DNA of 64,000 nucleotides. It comes from Vibrio injensis. Lineage in GTDB: Bacteria > Pseudomonadota > Gammaproteobacteria > Enterobacterales > Vibrionaceae. The stretch is taken from contig NZ_BDJF01000006.1 of NCBI RefSeq assembly GCF_001895205.1, positions 383,581-447,580 on the forward strand, read 5' to 3'. How positions within the stretch are numbered: position 1 is the first letter of the stretch; each line of letters begins with the position of its first letter. Under the pieces are notes generated by a model, which saw only the letters and a list, made by a program, of their open reading frames with translations, was not told the origin of the DNA and ran no database searches. Both the position numbers and the translations under genes were made by a program. This document shows, in pieces, positions 27,627 to 35,806 of this stretch.

Positions 27627-30337
27627 AACAGTTAATGACTCAACCATTATTGAACTCCATTGAACCCATCGCGCAGCTCTTGCCGCTGCGCGCGGTGGTA
27701 GTAACGCTGCGCTTTACCCAATCGGCGGCGTTGCAGTTTTACCACCATGTTGCGGTACATACTTGGGTGCGCTATCTGTGTGGTAGCCCTGCCAACTTTA
27801 GTCAGCAAGTCACGGTGCAAACCTTAGAAAATGGCAAAACCACCTATCAACCACAGGAGTTTTATCGTTTTAAATTGGTGTTCACTCCACTGGGGGCGAC
27901 ACTAATTCAACCTCTGTTCGACAAACTGAGCGGATTACCACACAGCGCTCACGCACTACCGAAAACAGCGTGTTTACATGCCAATGTTGAACTGCACTCA
28001 CTGTATTGCGGGGTTAGTGGTGAGCCAGTACAACACGCGGTAGACCTTTACCCCTATGGGTTAGATGCGCTTGCGCAAGATGTTCACTATTGGCAGCAGC
28101 AAGACCAAGTGCATTTACAATCGCTGACACCTACTCGCTTCTTACTACCCAAAACCCCCGACACAACGGAGGCCACAAAAGGAGAACGGCGTTACTGTCG
28201 AGACAAAGCCGATTTCACCTCAGAAACGCTCACCAAACGGCTATTGGATACGCTAGTGGGCCTGCTAGAAAGCCACACTGGCATACGTTATCAACGTGAA
28301 GTAGAGCAAGGATTCGATCTAGAAACCCATCTTAGTTTTTGGGTTGAACATCGTTATGGCAAAGGAGAGCCCAAGCAAAAAAAACCGTTAGGCGGGGCGC
28401 TGTTCTCAGCCAGCCTAAATCAGCTCGCATTGTTGCCAAGATGGCAGATGGCCATGTTAGTGCTTGGGCAATGGTTAGGGGTTGGTCAGTCACGCTCCAT
28501 GGGGCTAGGGGTATATTGCCTTACCTCTATTGACCACTTGTTGGGCGAAAAAAACAACCGCTTATTGGTGCAGTATTTTGCCGAGAGTGAGTTGAACAAG
28601 GTGGTGAGCGACAGCCTAGACCACCCATTATCGGAACAGCAACAACGTGAGGTGCTGCAATCCGTAATGGCAGACAGCGAAAGCGTGATCCACCAACGCT
28701 ATCTTGTTTCTCCCCTGCAACAAATGGAGATCGATAGGGAAGAAGGCGGCACGCGAACCCTATCCATTCCCCCTCTTATCGACAGAATATTGCAACAAGC
28801 CATCGCTCGACCTTTGGCCGCCAGCTTAGAAGGATTATGGAAAAGTCACAGTTATGGGTATCGCAGTGGTCTATCACGTCATGATGCTAAATTGGCGATC
28901 AATCAAGCGATACAAAACGGCTATGAATGGCTACTCGAAAGTGACGTGGCGAGTTTTTTCGACCATGTGGATTGGCACAACCTTGAAACACGCTTAACCC
29001 TTCTGCTGCCCAATGATGCGTTGGTTGACACCATCATGGCATGGGTGAAAGCGCCGATAAAAACCGTAACAGGAGAGCAGCAACCACGGCAACAAGGCTT
29101 ACCGCAAGGCTCGCCGCTCAGCCCGTTGCTGGCAAACTTAATCCTAGATGACTTTGATGCCGACATGCTCGCGTTAGATTATCAGCTTGTTCGTTATGCC
29201 GATGATTTTGTTTTGCTATTTAAAACCGAGCAGCAAGCGCAAGCGGCTCTGCACCAAGTGATTGATTCTCTCAACGAACACGGCCTCAGCATTAAAGCAC
29301 AGCAAACCATTACGCGGCATCACACCCAACGGTTGCAGGCGAATACCTTAGAGCAAGAAACCATTGGCGAGCGAGAACAGCTGGGGACCTTGTTAGTGGT
29401 GGCTGGTGAGGTGGCGCTGCTAAGTAGTGAAGAGGGGCGGCTTAAGATTACCCAAGAGGAACAAACCCATTTCTATAGCTGGGAAGCCTTAGAGGCTATT
29501 TTTATTCTTGGGCCACACAACATCACCACCCCTTGTTTAAGGCAAGCCATGCTCAAACAAGTGCCCATTCACTTTGCCTCCAATTATGGCCAATACCAAG
29601 GTGTGGCTTGTGCGAATACACCGACCCAAGGTCATCAAAACTGGCAAGTGCAAATGGCACACATGCAACAAATCGAAGTAGCGTTACCTTGGTCTATTGA
29701 GCTGGTGGTGGCTAAAATTGACGGCCATATCCATCTCATTCGCAATCGAGACCCGCAGTCACCTTTGATTGAAAAACTCAGGCATAGCAAACACAAGGCG
29801 AGGCGCAGTCGTGAGCTATCCACATTGCTTGGCTTTGAAGGAGAGGCTGCCAAGTTGTTGTGGCAGTTTTTTGCTCAGCAACTTGAAGAGCAATGGCAGT
29901 TTACTGGCCGCAACCGAAGACCGCCGAGAGATCCGGTTAATGCCCTACTCTCACTGGGCTACACCTATCTCTACCATTTAACCGATGCGCTCATTCAAGC
30001 GAATGGGCTCTGCCCTTGGGTGGGTTTTTATCACCAGCCTCATGGGGCTCATCGCACCTTGGCTTCTGATTTGATGGAGCCCTTTCGTGTCGTGGTAGAG
30101 CGGACTGCACTCACTTTGATTAATAAACGGCAACTAAAGCCGGAAGATTTTGTCACACAAACCAATGGCTGCGAAATCAGCCGCGAGGCGAGAAAACGCT
30201 TTTTAACCCAACTGTTGGCGGATCTCACCGGAAAGCGGCCTAAGCAAGATCGAATCATCGATCAATTCATCGCTCAGATTAGAGAAGTGAAAATTGCACT
30301 GAAACTAGGCAGTACACCCAAATTTTGGAGGCCTTAA
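27623..30337 (+). CDS. cas6-RT-cas1: Cas6-reverse transcriptase-Cas1 fusion
   Basis: A 904-residue three-domain adaptation protein. The Cas6 part (about 1-320) ends in the glycine-rich RNA-binding loop LGVGQSRSMGLGVY and should cut pre-crRNA. The reverse transcriptase part (about 345-575) has motif A ESDVASFFDHV (Asp441), QGLPQGSPLSPLLANL and the catalytic YADD at 525-528. The Cas1 integrase part (about 585-904) has GFEGEAA with Glu739, GFYHQPHG with His804 and ASDLMEPFR with Asp816/Glu819. All catalytic residues look intact. Related fusions in Marinomonas and Vibrio acquire spacers from RNA. The GTG at 27623 overlaps the previous stop; ATG at 27635 is an alternative and neither has a strong ribosome site. 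Confidence 0.95.
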   Translation: MKQLMTQPLLNSIEPIAQLLPLRAVVVTLRFTQSAALQFYHHVAVHTWVRYLCGSPANFSQQVTVQTLENGKTTYQPQEFYRFKLVFTPLGATLIQPLFDKLSGLPHSAHALPKTACLHANVELHSLYCGVSGEPVQHAVDLYPYGLDALAQDVHYWQQQDQVHLQSLTPTRFLLPKTPDTTEATKGERRYCRDKADFTSETLTKRLLDTLVGLLESHTGIRYQREVEQGFDLETHLSFWVEHRYGKGEPKQKKPLGGALFSASLNQLALLPRWQMAMLVLGQWLGVGQSRSMGLGVYCLTSIDHLLGEKNNRLLVQYFAESELNKVVSDSLDHPLSEQQQREVLQSVMADSESVIHQRYLVSPLQQMEIDREEGGTRTLSIPPLIDRILQQAIARPLAASLEGLWKSHSYGYRSGLSRHDAKLAINQAIQNGYEWLLESDVASFFDHVDWHNLETRLTLLLPNDALVDTIMAWVKAPIKTVTGEQQPRQQGLPQGSPLSPLLANLILDDFDADMLALDYQLVRYADDFVLLFKTEQQAQAALHQVIDSLNEHGLSIKAQQTITRHHTQRLQANTLEQETIGEREQLGTLLVVAGEVALLSSEEGRLKITQEEQTHFYSWEALEAIFILGPHNITTPCLRQAMLKQVPIHFASNYGQYQGVACANTPTQGHQNWQVQMAHMQQIEVALPWSIELVVAKIDGHIHLIRNRDPQSPLIEKLRHSKHKARRSRELSTLLGFEGEAAKLLWQFFAQQLEEQWQFTGRNRRPPRDPVNALLSLGYTYLYHLTDALIQANGLCPWVGFYHQPHGAHRTLASDLMEPFRVVVERTALTLINKRQLKPEDFVTQTNGCEISREARKRFLTQLLADLTGKRPKQDRIIDQFIAQIREVKIALKLGSTPKFWRP

Positions 30338-30340
30338 AGC

Positions 30341-30619
30341 ATGAAAGTCTACTTGGCGTGTTTTGATGTTGACGATGATAAAAAACGACGCAGATTGAGC
30401 AAGTTACTGCTCTCTTATGGCGAAAGGGTACAGTTTTCCGTTTTTGAAATTACGCTTAAAAACGAAGCAAGTTTGAAAAAGTTGCTTCAGCGTTGCAAAC
30501 ACCATGTTGATGAGGGAGACAGTTTACGCTTTTATGCTTTACCACTGAACGCCCGAGAAGGTTCGTTTGATATCGATGGCGAGCCCATAGCACGGTTCCC
30601 ACAGGCCGAAATTCTCTGA
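30341..30619 (+). CDS. cas2: CRISPR adaptation protein Cas2
   Basis: A 92-residue Cas2. The first strand YLACFDVDDDKKR carries the conserved aspartate (Asp9), followed by the helix RRLSKLLLSYGERVQFSVFE typical of the ferredoxin fold. Cas2 dimers bridge two Cas1 dimers in the spacer integrase. It starts three bases after the Cas6-RT-Cas1 stop with GGAGG upstream, and the CRISPR leader begins right behind it. Only one Cas2 is present, while the RT-Cas1 system described in V. vulnificus has two as I recall. Confidence 0.93.
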   Translation: MKVYLACFDVDDDKKRRRLSKLLLSYGERVQFSVFEITLKNEASLKKLLQRCKHHVDEGDSLRFYALPLNAREGSFDIDGEPIARFPQAEIL

Positions 30620-30777
30620 AGGTTTGCTCTTTAACAATTTGCCCTTTCATTCACCGAAAAACTTGGCTAAGCTAAGGCGTCTAAATTTGGTGAAGCGAAC
30701 CCTGACCTGTGGATAACTTTAGGCTAATCAAAAGTGCTCTTTATCTTATTGAATCCGAAACTCAATTTATGGGTAGT
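30620..30777 (+). promoter_or_regulatory. CRISPR leader
   Basis: 158 A/T-rich bases between cas2 and the first repeat, with no open frame of note. The opposite end of the array has the degenerate repeat, so new spacers should enter here and pre-crRNA transcription should start here. It begins with a GCTCTTTAACAATTTGCCC stretch. I could not fix a promoter. Confidence 0.7.
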
Positions 30778-31380
30778 GCTTCATTAGATAAGGTCGTTCA
30801 GACCGTTGAGACTTAAAGATCTCTTCTTTATTCATGGAACCATTAGCTTCATTAGATAAGGTCGTTCAGACCGTTGAGACTACAGCGCTCTATTAGCCCA
30901 TCCGATTGATTACAAGCTTCATTAGATAAGGTCGTTCAGACCGTTGAGACTCGTTTATGTTGTCGTCAGTCAGAGTAATGAGTTTTTTGTTGCTTCATTA
31001 GATAAGGTCGTTCAGACCGTTGAGACAAAAGATCCCACGCTTGAGGATTAGCTTGAGTCATGTGGCTTCATTAGATAAGGTCGTTCAGACCGTTGAGACT
31101 TTAAATCCTCATCTCTAACTATTGTATCTGGATATGGGCTTCATTAGATAAGGTCGTTCAGACCGTTGAGACTACCCAGTCTTGTTATGAAACGGCATTG
31201 AGTTTGAGCTTCATTAGATAAGGTCGTTCAGACCGTTGAGACCCTCAAAACCTGTTTCCGTTAACCCATTCATTAGAAGCTTCATTAGATATGGTCGTTC
31301 AGACCGTTGAGACGAGAAAACACACCGTGATCAGGCCGAAAGCGATTAGGCTTCATTAGATAAGGTCGTTCAGACCGTTG
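30778..31380 (+). CRISPR. CRISPR array: 9 repeats, 8 spacers
   Basis: The 35-base repeat starts GCTTCATTAG, has an inner GGTC-GTTCA-GACC stem and ends GTTGAGAC. Repeats start at 30778, 30846, 30916, 30992, 31065, 31138, 31208, 31279 and 31350. The eighth has one change (ATAAGG to ATATGG). The ninth stops after 31 bases (31380), its last four being replaced, which marks the leader-distal end. Spacers are 33, 35, 41, 38, 38, 35, 36 and 36 bases, more variable than in type I arrays. The GTTGAGAC end resembles the 8-base 5' handle of type III crRNA, so the plus strand is the transcribed sense. No spacer was recognised. Confidence 0.98.
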
Positions 31381-31461
31381 GCTATTTAGGTAGGGACTAA
31401 CATTCGGTATTGACAGCTAACCTAGTTATACTTAAGGCAACAGCGATAACTTGGAAGTGGT

Positions 31462-32013
31462 ATGCGTTTATTTTTGGATACAGAATTTACTGGTTTAAAG
31501 CAAGACGCTGAGCTACTCAGCCTTGCACTGGTCGATGAGCATGGCTGGGCTTTTTATGCAGAGTGCCAAGCAAGGCATGGAGCCCCCGTGGATAACTGGA
31601 TTGCTGAGCATGTACTTGCTCATACTCGCTGGTTATCCTTACCTTGTTGCGCGCCAAGTGAGTGGTTGCAAGAGGGAGAGGTGCGGTATGGTTTCGATAG
31701 TGATGAAAATATCGCCCACCAGCTTAAGCACTGGTTAAGTCAATATGAACAAGTCGAGCTGTGGGCTGATTGCCCAGCTTACGATTGGGTGCTGTTTTGC
31801 CAGTTATTTGGGGGCTCGCCGTATTTACCTCGCCCTCTCTCTTATGTGGTGAATGATTTCGCTACCTTGCTGACTTTACAAGGGCGTGATCCCCTGTTAC
31901 CGCGCATGTCACTGTTAGCGCCACATCAGCAACCACCAGGCCAAGCGCACAATGCGCTGTATGATGCGCGTTTACTCAAAGCATGTTTCACTCAGCTTAT
32001 AGCAGAAAAATAG
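31462..32013 (+). CDS. DEDDh 3'-5' exonuclease (Rv2179c-like), CRISPR-associated
   Basis: A 183-residue stand-alone exonuclease of the DEDDh class. Exo I is LFLDTEFTG (Asp6, Glu8), Exo II is WADCPAYDW (Asp103 or Asp108) and Exo III is AHNALYDARLL (His163, Asp168), so the active site looks complete. The closest described type I know is the Rv2179c-like 3'-5' exoribonuclease family. It lies 81 bases after the array, on the same strand as the cas genes, and converges on the CorA-like gene. Inside the island it may degrade a nucleotide second messenger made by Cas10, or trim prespacers or crRNA 3' ends; the sequence does not decide. Start ATG follows GGAAGTGG. Confidence 0.85.
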   Translation: MRLFLDTEFTGLKQDAELLSLALVDEHGWAFYAECQARHGAPVDNWIAEHVLAHTRWLSLPCCAPSEWLQEGEVRYGFDSDENIAHQLKHWLSQYEQVELWADCPAYDWVLFCQLFGGSPYLPRPLSYVVNDFATLLTLQGRDPLLPRMSLLAPHQQPPGQAHNALYDARLLKACFTQLIAEK

Positions 32014-32034
32014 CCCCTTACAGGTAAAGGGGCT
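32001..32034 (-). terminator. Terminator of the CorA-like gene
   Basis: An 8-base-pair stem (AGCCCCTT with AAGGGGCT, 32012-32019 and 32027-32034, loop of seven) is followed on the minus strand by ATTTTTCTGC. It overlaps the stop codon of the convergent exonuclease gene and could also slow plus-strand transcripts. Confidence 0.8.
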
Positions 32035-32091
32035 GATTGGTTGGCGGTTAAACGGCCAACTAACCCAAAGGGCGTGAAGATTGGAAATGTT

Positions 32092-35000
32092 TTACTGTCT
32101 TTGCGAGGGTTGTACCCAGATGACATCCCACCAAAGTGACCAGAGCTGATCGGGGGTTGTTTCCCGCCCAGTCACGATTTGCCAAATGGCGAGTTCCGCA
32201 TTGGTCGAGAGTAATATCGTGATGCCAATTACAATCCATAACCAATAGCCCCATTTTCTGTACCACGGTTTTTTGCCCCTTGAATTGCGTGTCTTTAAGC
32301 GCTCAAGTTGGGGGGCGTCATAAAAGCAGTACCCCATTTTTTTGATGGTGTTAGGTATAGCATGCTTTAACTTTTCCCCTAGGCGGACGATGTGCTTTCT
32401 GTATACATAAAGTATCAGGACATAAACAACGAGCAGTGGTACTCCGTAAAGGGTAACAAGTTTTTTCTCTGTTTGAATGGGAAGATATAGCGAATAAGCT
32501 GAACCGATCAAAGCGAGCAAAGCCAACACAAAAGCAAGCTTGGTAAAGGTTTCAGTGGCAAGTGATTGAAAATGTTGGTGGGTTACCGCTATTTCTTTTT
32601 CAAGAAACTCATACTCCTTCTTAATATCGAGCCCTTGCAGGATTTTCTGATAGATTTCTTTGCCTTGGATTTGCGACGACAGTTCTTGGAACCATGATAC
32701 GTTGGTAAAACGAATGAAATCTTGGCGCACTGGCTCAAACACCGAGGGGGAGGCGGTTTCGATATGCTGTGACAGCTCGGCTATCTGTTCTCGAAAATCG
32801 TGCAGTGATTCTCGATAAAAAAGGGCAAGCAGTAGCATGTTTTGATAGTTATAAAACACGTGGCAAGGGGCGATGATGTTATTGAATTCTGTACCATAGC
32901 CAACATACACATTGGCATAGTTGCTAAAAGCGTAGCGATTGCCCATTGCATCCCAGCGTTTATAACTTTGGCTTTCAATTAAGTTTTTGGTAAACGCGGG
33001 ATCATAGGCGTACCCCCCTAAGCTTGACCAAGCTTGATCTGTACGGTCAACATAAGCCGCCAGTGCGTAGAGCGCATCGTATTTTTCACGACTTCGGGCG
33101 TTGATCTGCCCATTGCCGGCCAGCCCGTAGCTCACATTGACAAACAATCGATTATCGATAAAGGGCTTGAATGAAAGCGTCGTGCCATTCTCGATACCTA
33201 AGGTTTGCAGAATGTTGCTAACGTCGCGAGGTAAGCAGTATTTGTTCTGTGTTAAGTCTTCGAAATTCAGTTCTCTTAGTGTTGCTTTTTCCTCCACATC
33301 ATGGAGGCAAAACTTGTGCCCGAAATAGTAACGTTGCAGGTTGGCATCCCTATTTCTAATTGCAAAAGACGGATAGAGTTGGCGCATTGTTTCGCTGTAA
33401 CGTAACCAGTGCCGGATTTTTGATTGTTCTATCTGCTGCTGCTTGTCTAATTCATCAGTAAAGAGATCATGCCACCAGTCATGGCCGCCAGAGGTGAAAC
33501 TGGTGTTGCCCTCACCTTGAAAGAAGCGCTCGTAAACGTTGACAGAGAGAATATACACATCGTTGTAAAATTGATGCAGTTTCACGCTTCTTACTTGCGC
33601 TTGTGTCCAAGGCTGGGGAGCGTTATCTGGATTGTACATTGCCCAAACATATGGAAGTTTACTGTGTATTTCGTCTTCCATTGATACAGGGGCGCGCCAT
33701 TCGATGATGGATTGCCCATCCTCCTTGTTTAAGTTGCACAGACGTTGACGAACCACTGGGTCAAGGTAGAGAAAGGCATCCCGCTCGTTGGCAATCAGAT
33801 TGAAACGCTCTCCCTCTTCGAGATTAAGCTTGAGATTGCCTTGGGTAGTAACAACGGTACCAGAACTGAGGCTTTGATGTTTTTCGGCTTCATTGGCTAG
33901 GTCTGTGATTAACTTTTGGTAATCCACTTCCCTTGCATCGGATTTTGGTTCGATTGTTTGATGCTTTTCTGCCAAGCGGAAGGGCAAAAAGAAAGTACTG
34001 CCGTAGGAAACTAGAGGTCTTTCACCATCTAAGCTGATAGCCAGTAAATGATCGACGATCAAATCAACCACTGAGTGGCTGTTTGTGGTGAGGTGCTGGT
34101 TGATATCCGCTCTGAAGTAATGACTAAACTGGCCTGAGATCACGGTGATTGTCGCTAAGCCTTGCAGTTGAGGTAAGCGGCTTAGTTCATGCAGCGACTT
34201 TGCTTCATTTTTGCTGGTGGTGAACTCGATTCTTTCAACTCGAGAAAGCGGTGGGACTGAAGGGTTTGATGTATCTTCCGTTGCTCTTGGCTTAGTGCAA
34301 TAGAGAATCAAGTTGGTCGGCAGCGTTAATGGCTGGCGCTTTTGCTGTGTTTCCTCGTAATGGTATTGGCAATATTGTTCATCCAGCGTTTCGAGAAAAC
34401 TCTCCTTGTAATCTGCATAACGGCTATTGTCAGCTCGAAGCTCGATCGAGGCTTCGTCCACTAAGTACAAACAAACGTCTTTTTCTTGTTTAAATTTTTG
34501 TTTCTCGTGATCCCTTTTGCCTGCAAGGTTTATTCCTCGCCAACAAGCGTCGATATCCAGTTTTGTGCACTTGTCGCTTGTAACAGAAGTTTGAAATAGT
34601 CGTTTTCGCTCTAGAATGGCCTCTACACAAGGCTGTGCTGGGCCAGTTTTCGCCTTGCTATCTTTTTTATACGGGATACCTTGAAAGGCTAAACCCGGCA
34701 GGTAGTTTCGATAATAAGTGGCGTGTGCCTCATCTATCGGTAGCAAAGGTTCATTTAACCAGTTTCCCAGCGCTTCGAGAGGGCTAAGGGCCTCGGCTGT
34801 GAGATCAATAATCTGTTTGCCTGCCTGTTGCAATAGGGATGCGCAGAGTTGGCCTTTGGGCAAGCAAAGTAAAATGATACTGGTCTCAATCGCTTCTAAG
34901 GGGTTAACTGTGTGCTGTTTGAGTGAATGCCAGTCTTGGTAGCTCGGGTTGCCGGCACGTTTCTGTTCGCTCAGTTGCTCTAACCATTGGCTATCTATGC

Positions 35001-35301
35001 TATAGAGCATGGAACTGTCGAGGGTCGCATTCCAACCTCCTTCTATGCCCAATAGTTGTATTTTAAATCTGGGTTTTACACACTCGCCCGTTAAAGGCAC
35101 GTTTTTTATAGCTTGGTATGACGCGCGATAGGCAAGTTCTAAGCAGTCAACCCCCATTAAAGTATCTAGTGAGGCGATAACCGTGAGGTCATAATGTGTT
35201 GATAATTCTGAGGTGAGACGTTCAGGATGGCTATTAAGTAATGTTCCTGTCGCAGACTCAGTGTCATTGTTAACGTTGGAATGGTTGGCACTTATTGTCA
35301 T
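32092..35301 (-). CDS. Large CorA-like membrane protein of the CRISPR island, candidate effector
   Basis: A 1069-residue protein I do not recognise over most of its length. Residues 1 to about 780 look soluble and have no motif I can name. From about 800 to 920 the sequence is helical and charged, a probable stalk. It runs into a hydrophobic hairpin (about 922-941 and 952-968, short loop YLPIQTEKK) and a third membrane segment at about 1018-1036. A long helical stalk feeding a C-terminal hairpin is the CorA pattern, though no GMN motif is seen. CorA-type proteins are known type III effectors responding to a Cas10-made nucleotide. No CARF effector exists in the island, so this is the best candidate. 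Start is the ATG at 35301 behind AAGAGAT. Confidence 0.6.
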   Translation of the reverse strand: MTISANHSNVNNDTESATGTLLNSHPERLTSELSTHYDLTVIASLDTLMGVDCLELAYRASYQAIKNVPLTGECVKPRFKIQLLGIEGGWNATLDSSMLYSIDSQWLEQLSEQKRAGNPSYQDWHSLKQHTVNPLEAIETSIILLCLPKGQLCASLLQQAGKQIIDLTAEALSPLEALGNWLNEPLLPIDEAHATYYRNYLPGLAFQGIPYKKDSKAKTGPAQPCVEAILERKRLFQTSVTSDKCTKLDIDACWRGINLAGKRDHEKQKFKQEKDVCLYLVDEASIELRADNSRYADYKESFLETLDEQYCQYHYEETQQKRQPLTLPTNLILYCTKPRATEDTSNPSVPPLSRVERIEFTTSKNEAKSLHELSRLPQLQGLATITVISGQFSHYFRADINQHLTTNSHSVVDLIVDHLLAISLDGERPLVSYGSTFFLPFRLAEKHQTIEPKSDAREVDYQKLITDLANEAEKHQSLSSGTVVTTQGNLKLNLEEGERFNLIANERDAFLYLDPVVRQRLCNLNKEDGQSIIEWRAPVSMEDEIHSKLPYVWAMYNPDNAPQPWTQAQVRSVKLHQFYNDVYILSVNVYERFFQGEGNTSFTSGGHDWWHDLFTDELDKQQQIEQSKIRHWLRYSETMRQLYPSFAIRNRDANLQRYYFGHKFCLHDVEEKATLRELNFEDLTQNKYCLPRDVSNILQTLGIENGTTLSFKPFIDNRLFVNVSYGLAGNGQINARSREKYDALYALAAYVDRTDQAWSSLGGYAYDPAFTKNLIESQSYKRWDAMGNRYAFSNYANVYVGYGTEFNNIIAPCHVFYNYQNMLLLALFYRESLHDFREQIAELSQHIETASPSVFEPVRQDFIRFTNVSWFQELSSQIQGKEIYQKILQGLDIKKEYEFLEKEIAVTHQHFQSLATETFTKLAFVLALLALIGSAYSLYLPIQTEKKLVTLYGVPLLVVYVLILYVYRKHIVRLGEKLKHAIPNTIKKMGYCFYDAPQLERLKTRNSRGKKPWYRKWGYWLWIVIGITILLSTNAELAIWQIVTGRETTPDQLWSLWWDVIWVQPSQRQ

Positions 35302-35577
35302 AGCGATCTCTTATTGGTTATCTCTTGCAAACGGTGGAATAGTTAGGGGTAACAATAGTACCGCAGATAAGTGTGTTATTAGTCCAATATACTGTGCCCT
35401 TTTAGACAAAATGAATCAATCACATTCATCTCTACTGTCTGATCCAGTTAAAGTTTTTAGGGTCTATTGACCCCAATACCACTAAACATGAAAAAATAAA
35501 CATCTCCTCAAAATCCATCGTCAATTCAACCGAACGATAAGAAGCGTAGTGAAAACCAGCTAAATTGAAAAGCACTC

Positions 35578-35705
35578 TATACCCAAACAACTTGGAGTTG
35601 CAGGTAGGCAGCAAGTGAGTTAGTCCCCATGAGCATAGATAAACTATATGATTGGGGCGAACGAACGTAGCCAACACTCCTACAGCTTCAAGTAGGAAGG
35701 GTATA
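35578..35705. repeat. ERIC element, copy 2
   Basis: A second 128-base ERIC copy, colinear with 8482-8609 and differing at scattered positions (for example AGGCAGC for AGGCGGC and ATATGATTGG for ATGTGATTGG). It ends GGGTATA four bases before the right direct repeat of the island. Confidence 0.85.
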
Positions 35706-35709
35706 TATT

Positions 35710-35729
35710 CGTTTAGCCTCTCAGTTTGA
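35710..35729 (+). repeat. Right 20-base direct repeat of the CRISPR island
   Basis: An exact copy of the 20 bases at 19984-20003, in the same orientation. It lies four bases after the ERIC element and 30 bases before the LexA box of yebG. Outside it the sequence belongs to the yebG promoter, so this is the probable right boundary of the insertion. Confidence 0.8.
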
Positions 35730-35759
35730 TGGCTTAATCTAGACTTTATTGAATAAAAA

Positions 35760-35775
35760 CTGTATAAAAAGCCAG
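35760..35775 (+). promoter_or_regulatory. LexA (SOS) box of yebG
   Basis: CTGTATAAAAAGCCAG fits the LexA consensus CTG-N10-CAG with an A/T-rich centre. It lies 31 bases before the yebG start, where LexA would cover the promoter. E. coli yebG is a known SOS gene, which supports the call. Confidence 0.75.
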
Positions 35776-35806
35776 TAATTATTTAGCACAACATAGAGGA
35801 TGAACC

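Larger units (their letters stand above)
19984..35729. mobile_element. CRISPR-Cas island bounded by 20-base direct repeats
   Basis: About 15.7 kb between two perfect copies of a 20-base repeat. It contains a whole type III CRISPR-Cas operon, its array, a DEDDh exonuclease, a CorA-like membrane protein and one ERIC repeat. The flanking genes (lysR on the left, the SOS gene yebG on the right) are intact chromosomal genes. No integrase, transposase or recombinase gene is present, so the mobilising enzyme is either lost or acted in trans. The repeat is long enough that chance occurrence at exactly the two edges is very unlikely; insertion as one unit is an inference. Confidence 0.65.
35302..35806. 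other. 505-base gene-free stretch at the right edge of the island
   Basis: It holds, in order, about 275 bases of A/T-rich sequence upstream of the CorA-like gene (its promoter should be here), the second ERIC repeat, the right 20-base direct repeat, and the LexA box and promoter of yebG. The open frame across the ERIC copy on the minus strand starts with the same residues as the one across copy 1 and is not a gene. Confidence 0.7.

Noticed and set aside
30778..31380. Self-targeting spacers
   Set aside because: I compared the spacers by eye with the window and saw no match; a computed search of the whole genome would be decisive.
19984..35729. Island as a Tn7-like or integrase-driven element
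   Set aside because: No transposase, integrase or tRNA attachment gene is visible; only the direct repeats support mobility, so no element family is named.
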